Notes under the pieces: model-generated | Databases searched by the model: none | Told to the model about the DNA's origin: nothing | Seen by the model: the letters and a program-made list of their open reading frames with translations, nothing else | Position numbers and translations under genes: made by a program | Assembly: GCF_041914405.1 (NCBI RefSeq) | Contig: NZ_JAYSDK010000002.1 | Span: forward strand, 62,001-126,000 | DNA length: 64,000 bases | Reading direction: 5' to 3' | DNA from: Zoogloea sp041914405 | Lineage (GTDB): Bacteria; Pseudomonadota; Gammaproteobacteria; Burkholderiales; Rhodocyclaceae | Shown: one piece after another, positions 51,650-60,313 of the stretch | Layout: every line of letters begins with the position of its first letter | How positions within the stretch are numbered: position 1 is the first letter of the stretch

Positions 51650-52480
51650 ATGGCTGAAACCACCAATACCACCAAACACCTGGCCTCGCCGCTGGCGCGT
51701 CAGACCCTTCTCGACGGCGATCTCGTCCGTCCCGTCGCGGGTGTTCGCCCGATCCGCCTGCTGCCGTGGCTGCAGGTCGTCAAGATCGGCGGCCGCGCGA
51801 TCATGGACCGCGGCGCCGAGGCGATCCTGCCGATCGTCGAGGAACTGCGCAAGGTGCTACCCGAGCACCGTCTGCTGATTCTCACCGGCGCTGGCATCCG
51901 TGCCCGCCACCTGTATGGCGTCGGCCTCGACCTGGGCCTGCCGGTCGGTTCCCTGGCACCCCTGGCGGCCAGCGAGGCGGGGCAGAACGGCCACATCCTG
52001 GCCTCGCTGCTTGCACCGGAAGGGGTGTCCTACGTGGAGCACCCGACCATTGCGAGCCAGCTGGCGATCCACTTGGCCGCCGCTCGTGCGGTAGTGGGCA
52101 GCGCGTTCCCCCCGTATCACCACCACGAGTTCCCGGGTTCGCGTATTCCGGTGCACCGTGCCGACACCGGCGCCTTCCTGCTGGCCGATGCCCTCGGTGC
52201 GGCGGGGCTGACCATCGTGGAGGACGTGGATGGTGTCTACACCGCCGATCCGAACGGGGCCGACGGGGCACAGGCTGAACTGCTGCGTGAGACGAGCGCT
52301 GCCGAGCTCGCCACGCAGGAAACCCTGCCTTTCGACCGGGCACTGCTCGAGGTGATGGCCAACGCCCGCCACCTGGAGCGGGTGCAAATCGTCAATGGCC
52401 TGGTGCCGGGCCGGCTCACTGCCGCGCTGCGCGGCGAGCACGTGGGGACGGTCGTCCATACCGGCCTGCGCCCTCTGTAA
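51650..52480 (+). CDS. mosA: Molybdenum storage protein subunit alpha
   Basis: 276 residues. PIRLLPWLQVVKIGG, LLILTGAGIRARHLYGVGLD, AVVGSAFPPYHHHEFPGSR and HRADTGAFLLADA match MosA of Azotobacter; the His triplet in PYHHHEFP is a known cluster-binding region. It assembles with MosB into the (alpha-beta)3 storage cage. The ATG at 51650 is chosen because it starts the homologous region; the open frame continues upstream inside mosB but that is the wrong reading. A strong terminator follows. Confidence 0.95.
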   Translation: MAETTNTTKHLASPLARQTLLDGDLVRPVAGVRPIRLLPWLQVVKIGGRAIMDRGAEAILPIVEELRKVLPEHRLLILTGAGIRARHLYGVGLDLGLPVGSLAPLAASEAGQNGHILASLLAPEGVSYVEHPTIASQLAIHLAAARAVVGSAFPPYHHHEFPGSRIPVHRADTGAFLLADALGAAGLTIVEDVDGVYTADPNGADGAQAELLRETSAAELATQETLPFDRALLEVMANARHLERVQIVNGLVPGRLTAALRGEHVGTVVHTGLRPL

Positions 52481-52496
52481 GCGCAGACCGGCCAGT

Positions 52497-52537
52497 GCGC
52501 CTCCTCCAGCGCCAGGCTGGAGGAGGCGCGTTTGTTT
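52497..52537 (+). terminator. Strong terminator after mosBA
   Basis: A perfect 13-bp stem (GCGCCTCCTCCAG and its complement) with the loop CGCCAGG is followed by GTTTGTTTT. It lies 16 nt past the mosA stop and also ends the convergent universal stress gene region. Confidence 0.9.
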
Positions 52538-53011
52538 TCAGCGGTCGATCGGCACGAGGATGACCGGTACATCGGCCTTCATCGTCACCTTGTGGGCGAC
52601 GGAGCCGAGGATGAGCTCGCCAATGGCACTATGGCCGCGGGAGCCCATGACGATCATGTCGGCGAGAACGTGCTTGGCCATGTCGAGGATGCAGCGGGCC
52701 GGATCGCCCTCGACGGCGCGGATGCTGGTCAGTACGTTGGCCACGTCCATTTCCGGATGGGCTTCGCTGAAGACCGCGATGCGCTGGCGCAGCAGATCCT
52801 CGTCCTTGCTCTGGCCGGCGGCTCGCATCTGGTCGAATTTCTCTTCGGACATGAATTCCATGTACGGCAAGCCCGTGGCCGGTAGGGAAACGGTCATTGC
52901 GTGGAGCTTGGCTTCGAACTTGGAGGCCAGTCCCACCGCGTGGCGGAAGACTGCCGGGGAGCGCGGGGTCAGGTCCGACGCGTAGAGGATCGATTTGATC
53001 TGGTAAGCCAT
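52538..53011 (-). CDS. Universal stress protein, UspA family
   Basis: 157 residues. KSILYASDLTPRSPAVFRHA starts the alpha/beta fold; the ATP-binding motif G-2x-G-9x-G-S is GSRGHSAIGELILGS near the end, so it is probably the ATP-binding (MJ0577-like) kind. Such proteins are induced under starvation, oxygen limitation or redox stress. GGAG before the ATG at 53011. Convergent with mosA across the terminator. Confidence 0.9.
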   Translation of the reverse strand: MAYQIKSILYASDLTPRSPAVFRHAVGLASKFEAKLHAMTVSLPATGLPYMEFMSEEKFDQMRAAGQSKDEDLLRQRIAVFSEAHPEMDVANVLTSIRAVEGDPARCILDMAKHVLADMIVMGSRGHSAIGELILGSVAHKVTMKADVPVILVPIDR

Positions 53012-53176
53012 GTCTGCCTCCTGGAGCTTTGTTGTGTGCGCCCGAGTCTAGGGGCTTTGCGGCATCGCGGCTGCGTCGGAAGCTGATGTGCACTATTAGC
53101 GCCGGGATATGGACTTACGTTGCGGCTTGGGTAAGCCCGAATCCCGTGGTATCGAACCTGCGTGATTGGTACATGC

Positions 53177-53193
53177 ACGGGGAAAAGCCCCGT
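53177..53193 (+). other. Short hairpin before the frameshifted small gene
   Basis: ACGGGG-AAAAG-CCCCGT forms a perfect 6-bp stem, 33 nt upstream of the GTG at 53227, and is followed by TTCTTG. It may be an RNA element of the small gene's leader or a weak terminator. Confidence 0.35.
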
Positions 53194-53226
53194 TCTTGTC
53201 GCAGATCTTCCATGGAGACCTGCATC

Positions 53227-53447
53227 GTGCCCACATTGGCCGATAACACGACATACATCGATCTGGCGCTTGCCAAGCCCAAGGGCCTGAGCCTGACGCA
53301 ACTGGGGGGCCGCAGACCTCTGCCTTCCTGCCTTACGCGGCGTGCCGGTACGAAAACCAGTTCTTCTACGAGGTGCCGACAGCCTTGTTCGATCAGGTTG
53401 ACGGGCTGCACGTCACTGTGAAGGCGGATCAGGTCAGAACGCTCTGA
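53227..53447 (+). pseudogene. Small gene of about 73 codons broken by a -1 shift at a G6 run
   Basis: From GTG 53227 (GGAG at 53214-53217, 9-nt spacing) the frame reads VPTLADNTTYIDLALAKPKG then LSLTQLGG. At GGGGGG (53304-53309) coding continues only in another frame: PQTSAFLPYAACRYENQFFY, EVPTALFDQVDGLHVTVKAD, QVRTL and a TGA at 53447. One more G would restore a single frame. Family unknown. Either a one-base deletion, a sequencing error, or a slippage site; the low-complexity G run fits all three. Confidence 0.6.
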
Positions 53448-53482
53448 GGCTGCGGGGAAGGCGCCGGGCAAACCGGCGCGCT

Positions 53483-56400
53483 TCAGGGAGGAGAGGGCGA
53501 CAGGCCGGTCTGTGGTGCCGGATGCAGCCACTTCTGGAGAACCCGGTAAAAATCGACGGGATTGAATGGCTTGCTGAGGTAATCGTTCATTCCCGCCTCC
53601 AGGCAGCTCTGCCGGTCTTCGGCGAAGGCGTTGGCAGTCAGCGCCACGATGGGCGTATGCCGGTGCAGATCGAAGTGACGCAAGGCCCGCGAGGCGCTCA
53701 GGCCGTCCATGTTGGGCATCTGCATGTCCATCAGGATCAGGTCGTAGCGGGTGCCGTGGGCCATGTCGAGCGCGATGCGGCCGTCGTCCGCAACCTCGAC
53801 GTTGATCCCCGCGTCGCACAGCAGTTCGCGGGTGATCTCCTGATTCACCAGATCGTCTTCGACCAGCAGGACGTGCGCCCCGCGGAGTCCGTCGGCGGCG
53901 CGCGGCTCCGCGGATTGGGCTTCCCGGTGGGCGGCTTGTGCGGGGAGCGGGGCGGTGCCGGCATGGGAGCGGGCGAGGCGGAGCGAGAAGGCGAAGCGGC
54001 TGCCGGTGCCGATGCTGCTGTCCACTTCCAGTTGGCCACCCATCAGCTGGATCAGTTGCCGGGTGATCGACAGCCCGAGGCCGGATCCGCCGTATTTGCG
54101 GGTGGTCGAACCGTCCGCCTGCTCGAAGGGGGAGAGCAGGCGTGGAAGCTGGTCGGCGGCGATGCCGATGCCGCTATCGACGACCTGAAAGCTGACGCAG
54201 AGATCGGCGGGGGTCTGGTCCTCGACCGTGACCGATACCGTTACAGCCCCTTGCTCTGTGAACTTGATCCCGTTGCCGATCAGGTTGATCAGCACCTGCT
54301 GCAGACGCAAGGGATCGAAGATCAGCGTCAGGCCTTCGAGTTCCGGATCGATGGACAGCTCGAAGCGCAAGGCTTTTTCCGTGGCCTTGTCGCTGAGAAG
54401 GTCCTCGACGGTATGCAGGACGCTGGCCAGGTTGCCGGGCATGGCTTCGAGGGTCAGGCGCTCGGCTTCGATCTTCGATAGGTCGAGGATGTCGTTGAGC
54501 AGTCCTAGCAGGTGGTTGGCGGCGGTCGAGATCCGGTCGACCCGGTGGCGCTGGACAGGGTTCAGGCTGCTGCGGGCGAGCATGTGGGAGAAGCCGATGA
54601 TGGCGTTCATCGGGGTGCGGATTTCGTGGCTCATGTTGCTCAGGAAGGTGCTCTTGGCGCGGCTGGCGGCCTCGGCCGCTTCCTTGGCGATGGACAGCGC
54701 GGTGGTGCGCTCGGCGACGAGCTCTTCCAGGTGTTCGCGGTGGCGGGTGAGTTCGGCGTCGCGCTGGACTTCATCGGTGATGTCCTCGACCAAGGACCAG
54801 ATGAAGCGGCTCCCGTCGGCGCTCTTGATGGTGACGCCGTTCAGCCGGATGGAGACCAGGCTGCCGTCCTTGCGCCGGTATTCCTTTTCGTAGGGGCCGT
54901 ACTGGCCGGTGCGCTCGAGGGATTCCAGCTGCTGCATTTCGGCGGCACGGTATTTCTCGGGCGTCAGGTCCCAGTAGTCGATGGCCTTCAGTTCGGGTTC
55001 CGAATAGCCGGAGATGTGCCGGAAGGCTTCGTTGAACTCGAGGAAGTGGCCATTCATGTCGGTCAGCGCAATGCCGACCGGCGCCATCGTGAACAGGCCC
55101 CGGAGCTTCTCGTCGGTCTCTGCGACCTGTTCCTGAGCCTGGCGCCTTTCGATGGCGGCACCGATCCAGCGGCTGATGAGCAGCATGAACTCCTCGTCCC
55201 GCTCGTCGAACTCCCGTCCGTAAGGTGACGGTGAGCTGAAGTTCACCGTTCCATACAGTCGTCCGGCGACATGGACCGGGGCGCCGATATAGGCCTCGAG
55301 TTTGAAGGCCTCGTAGCAGGGGTGGTCGGCATGGGGTGAGCTGCCCATGTGGGGAATGGCCAGCACGCCGTCGCCGCGGCTCAGCGTGATGTCACAGCAG
55401 GTGTCGGGGAGACTGAATTCCTGGCCGTCCTGCAGCGTGTCCGGCGGCGAGACCTGGGACACCACCTTGTAGATGTCTCCGTCGATGCGGCTGATGATGC
55501 CGATGTCGAGCCCGAACTGGGTGACGCCGATCCGCAGCATGGCCCGTAGCTCCTCTTCCAGGGCGTCGTAGTGGAGGACCCCCAGTTCATTGAGGGCCTT
55601 CAGGCCGGCGAGCTGGCGTTGGCGTGCCTGGTCACTGGCGCGCTGCTCGTTGATGTCTTCGAGGATCCAGATGCTGTCGTGTTCGGACGGCGCGCCGACC
55701 AGCGGCCGGCCGGACAGCCTGATCCACAGGGGCGTTCCGTTGCGGTGGTGCATGCGAAGTTCCAGCGTGTGTTGCTGCCCCTGGGCCAGTGCCGGATAGG
55801 ATGTCTCGCCGAGTCCGGTGTAGTCCTCGTCGTTCCGGTAGAACAGGCGCGTCGGCTGGTTCTCCATTTCGGCGGGCGTGTAGCCGAAGATCTCCCCCAT
55901 CTTCCGGTTGGCCCACAGGATCCGCCGGTCCTTGATCAGCGAGATGCCGACCCCGGCGTTGTCGAGGATGTCGGCCAGCTCTTCATGGCGTACCGTGGCG
56001 TTCAGCAGATCGATGCTCATGCGCTGCTCGCGTTGTTCCACTTCGATCAGGCTGGCGTGCATGTCGTGGAGTTCGCGCACGAAGGTCCGGGGGGCGGGAA
56101 CGGCGTCGCCCCGCTGCAATGCACGCGGAACTTCGGCAAGCATGGCAATCTGCCGGGTCAGGGTACGGGCGAGCCACAGGGCGCCAAGCGCCCCGAAGGC
56201 GGCACAGCCGAGGCCGACCAGCAGCAGCTTGCGCAACGGGTTGTAGAAGGTGGGGTTGAGCGCGTCCACCGGGGCGCCGACGATGACCCGCCAGCCCCAG
56301 TCCGACACATAGGTGACCGTGGTGTTGACCCGCACGCCGTCCAGCGTGGAGGCCTCGAAGACGCCATGCTGGCCTTCGTCCAGGGCCCGCTGCACGGTAG

Positions 56401-57076
56401 GTGAGATCCTCTTGCCGATGAATTCGTCTGGAACCCGGGAGCGGGCCAGCACCAGACCTTGTTCATCGACGATGACGCCGGTCCAGTCTCCGGGGAAACG
56501 CTGGTCGACGAGGAGCCGGTTGAAGGATTCCGCGGCGAGATTCATGCGCAGGCATGAGACGGGGCGGCCATTCAGGATGACCGGCACGCTCAGGGCAATT
56601 TCAAAGCGGCCGGAGGCTGGGTTCTTCAGCGCGCCAGAGACGACGGGCTTGCCGGTTGCGAACACGCGTTCCACATCCGCGTGGCTGCCCACCTGTGGTG
56701 CCGGGGTGTCGAAGGGGCTTGAGGTGGAGAACAGGCTGTGCCCGTCCGCGGCGAGCAAGGTGATCGAGGTGGCATCCGGGTTCAGATTGATGACCCGTTT
56801 GGCGTGATCGTAAATGCCCTTCAGGTCCCCGTTTTGTGCCGAGGCGGAGGTGGCGATGCCGTTGAGCTGGCCGAGGGCCATCTTCAGGCGTTCATTGGCG
56901 GCGCTGGCGGCGGCCTCGGTGCGTTGCTGCAGGCCAACCTCCATCGCCTTGTGCCGGGCCGCATTCATTTCGAAGACGGTATAGACGGAGAACAGGAAGA
57001 AGGGGATCACGCCGAGGGTGGCCAGCACAAGCAGCCACACCCGCATGCCGAGGCGGGGAAAGCGGAGTCTACGCAT
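53483..57076 (-). CDS. Hybrid sensor histidine kinase (dCache-PAS-GAF-PAS-HisKA-HATPase-REC)
   Basis: About 1197 residues. Two membrane helices (about 12-35 and 285-305) flank a periplasmic double-Cache domain. Then come a PAS domain (about 370-485), a GAF domain (510-650), a PAS/PAC domain (665-790), HisKA with SHEIRTPMN (phospho-His near 816), a complete HATPase (NLIGNGIKF, DSGIGI, GGSGLGLS) and a C-terminal receiver with phospho-Asp in LILMDMQMPNMDG near 1115. Signal and output partner unknown. ATG 57076 is preferred over the TTG three codons upstream. A relic of a second kinase lies directly upstream. Confidence 0.88.
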   Translation of the reverse strand: MRRLRFPRLGMRVWLLVLATLGVIPFFLFSVYTVFEMNAARHKAMEVGLQQRTEAAASAANERLKMALGQLNGIATSASAQNGDLKGIYDHAKRVINLNPDATSITLLAADGHSLFSTSSPFDTPAPQVGSHADVERVFATGKPVVSGALKNPASGRFEIALSVPVILNGRPVSCLRMNLAAESFNRLLVDQRFPGDWTGVIVDEQGLVLARSRVPDEFIGKRISPTVQRALDEGQHGVFEASTLDGVRVNTTVTYVSDWGWRVIVGAPVDALNPTFYNPLRKLLLVGLGCAAFGALGALWLARTLTRQIAMLAEVPRALQRGDAVPAPRTFVRELHDMHASLIEVEQREQRMSIDLLNATVRHEELADILDNAGVGISLIKDRRILWANRKMGEIFGYTPAEMENQPTRLFYRNDEDYTGLGETSYPALAQGQQHTLELRMHHRNGTPLWIRLSGRPLVGAPSEHDSIWILEDINEQRASDQARQRQLAGLKALNELGVLHYDALEEELRAMLRIGVTQFGLDIGIISRIDGDIYKVVSQVSPPDTLQDGQEFSLPDTCCDITLSRGDGVLAIPHMGSSPHADHPCYEAFKLEAYIGAPVHVAGRLYGTVNFSSPSPYGREFDERDEEFMLLISRWIGAAIERRQAQEQVAETDEKLRGLFTMAPVGIALTDMNGHFLEFNEAFRHISGYSEPELKAIDYWDLTPEKYRAAEMQQLESLERTGQYGPYEKEYRRKDGSLVSIRLNGVTIKSADGSRFIWSLVEDITDEVQRDAELTRHREHLEELVAERTTALSIAKEAAEAASRAKSTFLSNMSHEIRTPMNAIIGFSHMLARSSLNPVQRHRVDRISTAANHLLGLLNDILDLSKIEAERLTLEAMPGNLASVLHTVEDLLSDKATEKALRFELSIDPELEGLTLIFDPLRLQQVLINLIGNGIKFTEQGAVTVSVTVEDQTPADLCVSFQVVDSGIGIAADQLPRLLSPFEQADGSTTRKYGGSGLGLSITRQLIQLMGGQLEVDSSIGTGSRFAFSLRLARSHAGTAPLPAQAAHREAQSAEPRAADGLRGAHVLLVEDDLVNQEITRELLCDAGINVEVADDGRIALDMAHGTRYDLILMDMQMPNMDGLSASRALRHFDLHRHTPIVALTANAFAEDRQSCLEAGMNDYLSKPFNPVDFYRVLQKWLHPAPQTGLSPSPP

Positions 57077-57293
57077 GGTCGTCAATGCGGTAATTCAGTC
57101 GGGGCGTATGTCGTCGCTGGTTGCGGGCGTTGTGGGGCTGTCTCCGCTCGGCCTCGATGTCCGCGATGTCGGTCATGCCGATGATCCCGTTCAGCGGCGT
57201 GTGCAGCGCGTGGCTGAAGTTGGTGCTGAACATGTTCTTGGCCCGGCGGGCACTCTCCGCGGCTTCCTTGGCGAAGCGCAGGGCCTTTTCGTA
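57069..57293 (-). pseudogene. Relic of a second histidine kinase (HisKA part)
   Basis: On the minus strand, after a TAG at 57294-57296, codons read YEKALRFAKEAAESARRAKN then MFSTNFSHALHTPLNGIIGM, the dimerisation/phosphorylation box of a histidine kinase; the usual SHEIRTPLN is SHALHTPLN here, so the Glu and Arg are lost. After TDIADIEAE the sequence loses similarity and ends at the TAG just inside the next kinase's start. No kinase-like sequence upstream of the TAG was recognised. Confidence 0.65.
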
Positions 57294-57568
57294 CTAGTTG
57301 AGAACCGGCCGTCATCGATTGGGCGGAGTGCTCTGGGTGTTGGTCGGAGGAAATATTCATGGTCTGTTGTCGGTTCATGCTGGGCTGACCAAGCTTCGCA
57401 TTATCGCCGGGTTGGCAGTGACGCTTGTCATTTACATCACGGCTGCTCTTCATTCCTTGCAGAGTGACACCTCCCGTCTGTTGGCTGGTGTGTCTGCTGC
57501 GCCACAGCGCTGCCATTGGCACGGTGATGGTGCAAGAATGCCGTTATTGACAACGGGAGGAGCAGACC

Positions 57569-57853
57569 ATGAGTCACAAGCATCGGAACGTGCTGGAGGC
57601 GATCTTCCGCGACCCGCTCAGCAGCAACATCCAGTGGCGTGAAGTGGAGTCCTTGTTGAATCACCTGGGGGCGGACGTCGAGCCGAATCACGGTGCGCGC
57701 TTCCGCATCGTGCTCAACCGGCACGAGTTCTTCATTCATCACCCGCACCACGGCAACGAGTTCACCAAGCAGGAGGTCAAGCACCTGCGCGAGGCGCTGG
57801 CCGGTGCGGGGGTTACTTTGTCGGCTTACGACGAGCTGGAGCGCAAGTCCTGA
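57569..57853 (+). CDS. HicA-like small protein, no HicB neighbour
   Basis: 94 residues. IQWREVESLLNHLGADVEPN then RFRIVLNRHEFFIHHPHHG follows the HicA/double-stranded-RNA-binding-like fold, with a His at the position of the catalytic histidine of HicA toxins. No HicB antitoxin gene is adjacent, so it may be a non-toxic housekeeping relative. GGGAGGAG precedes the ATG at 57569. Confidence 0.7.
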   Translation: MSHKHRNVLEAIFRDPLSSNIQWREVESLLNHLGADVEPNHGARFRIVLNRHEFFIHHPHHGNEFTKQEVKHLREALAGAGVTLSAYDELERKS

Positions 57854-57878
57854 GCTGTTCGCCGCGGTACGCGCCGGC

Positions 57879-60197
57879 TTATTCGTAAAGCAGGAAGGCC
57901 GCCCGGCGGGCGAGATAAGTGGCCAGTTCGTCGTGCCAGGCGGCGGCGATGGCGGCGGGCGGCGTGCCGGCGCGGATTGCCTCGAGGGTGGCACGGCTGC
58001 CCAGGTTGCCGAGGATCCGGTCCAGCGTGAAGTGGCCGGGATCGAGGCGGTGCAGGCTCGCGGCGAGGGCTACGCCGAGGGTCGGCATGTCAACGGCGTC
58101 GCGGTCATCGACGATGATCCGGACGCCATTGCAGTTTTCCCCGGCATAAGGGCCTGCCGCCGGCTGGAAGCGCGTGGCGCCAAAACGCACGCCGGGTAGT
58201 TGCAGGGCATTCAATTCGTTCGCCAGCCGCGGACCGTCGATCCACGGCGCGCCAACCACCTCAAAGGGCGTCGGTGTGCCGCGGCCGACCGATACTTCGG
58301 CGCCCTCGACGATGCCGACGCCGGGATAGCGCTCCACTGCAGCGAGGCTGGTCAGGTTGGGCGACGGCGGCAGCCAGGGCAGGCCGGTATCGTCGTACCA
58401 CATGTCGCGGCGGTAGCCCTGCATCGGAACGATCTGCAACTGCACGTCCACCTTGGCCTCGGCCCGGAACAGGCGCGCGAACTCGCCGAGGGTCAGACCG
58501 TGGCGCAGCGGCAGCGGCCAGTAGCCGGTGAAGCCGCGGCGCTCCGCGTCGAGCAGCGGGCCCTGAACCCGGTCGGCGCGCAGCGGGTTGGGGCGGTCCA
58601 GCACGATGACGCGCACGCCCTGCGCGGCAGCGGTCTCCATCAGGTGGGCGAGGGTGCTGGCGTAGGTGTAGAAGCGGGTGCCGGCGTCTTGCAGGTCCAC
58701 CACGACGGCGTCGAGGCCGTCGAGCATCGTTGGTGTCGGTCGCCGGGTGGCGCCGTACAGGCTGCGCACCGGCAGGCCGCTGAGGCTGTCGCTGTCGTCG
58801 CGGATGCGGCCTTCCCGGTCGGCGGTGAGTCCATGCTCGGGGCTGAACAGGACGGCAAGCGTGGCCCCGGGGGCCCGGGCCAGCACGTCGATGCTCCGCC
58901 GCCCGCTGGCATCCACGCCGCTACGGTTGGTCAGCAGGCCGATGCGCAGGCCGCGCAGGGGCGCGAAGGCGTCCGCTTCGAGCACGTCGATGCCGGTCTT
59001 GACCCGCTGCGGGACGGCCTTGGTGATGTAGGGTTCCACCCGCTCGCCCAGTTCGGGGTAGGCCGAGGCGATGCGCTCCGCCGGCAAGGCCGGCAGGGAT
59101 GCGGCGACGGCATCGATGATCCGCGCCCGCAGCGGTGCGGCGTCTCCACCGCCGTCTGGATGCACGCGATTGCTGAGGATCACCACATAGACGCCGGACA
59201 GGGGATCGATCCACAGCCCGGTGCCGGTATAGCCCAGGTGGCTGATGGCGCCGAAAGGCGGCAGCGCGGCCCGGTTGGCGGCCAGCGGAGCCTGTGGGCG
59301 CCAGCCCAGGCTGCGCGGCGAGGCGGCCGGGTAGGTCTGGGGGATGAAGAAGCCCCGGAGCGAGGCGGGCTTCAGCAGGATGGGATCGTTGTCGAGTACG
59401 GCGTGGGCAAAGCGCCCGAGATCGTCGGCGGTGCCGAACAGGCCCGCATTGCCGGCGACGCCGCAGAGGCGGGCGGCGAGGGGGTCGTGTACGACACCAC
59501 GGCGTACCTCCCCGCCGCTCCAGGTGGTCGGTGCGATGCGTGGCAGTCGGGCTGCCGGCGGCAGGAAACCGGTGTCGTGCATGCCGAGGGGCTGGAACAG
59601 CCGACGCCAGCTGTATTCGTCGAGGGGCAGGCCGGAGATGCGGCGTACAAGCTCGCCGAGCACGATGAAATTGACGTCGCTGTACACTGGGTCGCCACCC
59701 GCGCGTCCGCCCGGCTTGAGCGCCGCGATGCGGGCCAGCAGCTCCTCCGGGCCCTGGGCATGGCGTATGTCCAGGCCGGCGGGCAGTCCTGAAGTGTGGG
59801 ACAGCAGTTGGCGGACGGTGATCGCCTCCTTGCCTTGGGCGGCGAACCGGGGCCAGTAACGGGCGACGGGGGCGTCGAGGCTGAGCAGGCCGCGCTCGAC
59901 GAGTTGCAGCACGGCGGGCGCGGTGGCGACGGCCTTGGTCAGGGAGGCCAGGTCGAAGACCGTGTCGACGGTCATCGGCTCGGGGGCCGGTATCAGTGCA
60001 CGCTGGCCGAAGGCACGGCGGTAGACCACCGTCCTGCCTTCACCGACCAGCACCACCGCGCCGGGAATGTGCCTGGCAGCGATCTCAGCCTCGACGATGG
60101 GGGTAATGAGCGCATTGAGCCGGCGTTCGTCGAGTTGGCCGGCGAAGGCGCTTAAGGACAGGGTCAGCACAAGCAGCAGCCAGAGTCGTCCAAGCAT
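57879..60197 (-). CDS. Serine hydrolase (beta-lactamase fold) - NamZ (DUF1343) fusion
   Basis: 772 residues, secreted (signal peptide about 1-19). Residues 25-370 are a class C beta-lactamase-like hydrolase: SLTK (in DLASLTKAVAT) and YSD (PVYSDVNF). Residues 395-772 are DUF1343, the NamZ exo-N-acetylmuramidase fold: GIDVLEADAFAPLRG, GLLTNRSGVDASG, FSPEHGLTAD, VVDLQDAGTRFYTY. In Bacillus the two activities (AmiE, NamZ) are neighbouring genes in cell-wall recycling; here they are one protein. ATG 60197 starts the signal peptide, but an ATG at 60317 in the same frame overlaps the preceding stop (ATGA); REP elements lie between the two. Confidence 0.88.
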   Translation of the reverse strand: MLGRLWLLLVLTLSLSAFAGQLDERRLNALITPIVEAEIAARHIPGAVVLVGEGRTVVYRRAFGQRALIPAPEPMTVDTVFDLASLTKAVATAPAVLQLVERGLLSLDAPVARYWPRFAAQGKEAITVRQLLSHTSGLPAGLDIRHAQGPEELLARIAALKPGGRAGGDPVYSDVNFIVLGELVRRISGLPLDEYSWRRLFQPLGMHDTGFLPPAARLPRIAPTTWSGGEVRRGVVHDPLAARLCGVAGNAGLFGTADDLGRFAHAVLDNDPILLKPASLRGFFIPQTYPAASPRSLGWRPQAPLAANRAALPPFGAISHLGYTGTGLWIDPLSGVYVVILSNRVHPDGGGDAAPLRARIIDAVAASLPALPAERIASAYPELGERVEPYITKAVPQRVKTGIDVLEADAFAPLRGLRIGLLTNRSGVDASGRRSIDVLARAPGATLAVLFSPEHGLTADREGRIRDDSDSLSGLPVRSLYGATRRPTPTMLDGLDAVVVDLQDAGTRFYTYASTLAHLMETAAAQGVRVIVLDRPNPLRADRVQGPLLDAERRGFTGYWPLPLRHGLTLGEFARLFRAEAKVDVQLQIVPMQGYRRDMWYDDTGLPWLPPSPNLTSLAAVERYPGVGIVEGAEVSVGRGTPTPFEVVGAPWIDGPRLANELNALQLPGVRFGATRFQPAAGPYAGENCNGVRIIVDDRDAVDMPTLGVALAASLHRLDPGHFTLDRILGNLGSRATLEAIRAGTPPAAIAAAWHDELATYLARRAAFLLYE

Positions 60198-60200
60198 TGT

Positions 60201-60262
60201 GCGGGCGAATTCATTCGCCCGCAGTCGCTTAGTCGAAGTCCGTGGGCGAATGAATTCGCCCC
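60201..60262. repeat. REP-like palindrome pair at the fusion gene's start
   Basis: Two 18-bp copies, 60203-60220 (centre TC) and 60244-60261 (centre GA), in inverted orientation; the first has arms extended to 10 bp (GCGGGCGAAT/ATTCGCCCGC). The inner copy ends 4 nt from the start codon at 60197, where a ribosome-binding site should be. After the second copy comes CCTACGACGAGG, giving a further CCCC/GGGG hairpin. Confidence 0.85.
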
Positions 60263-60313
60263 TACGACGAGGGGCTTTTAGTCTCGGCCCGTGAGGTGGC
60301 GACGTGAGCTTCT

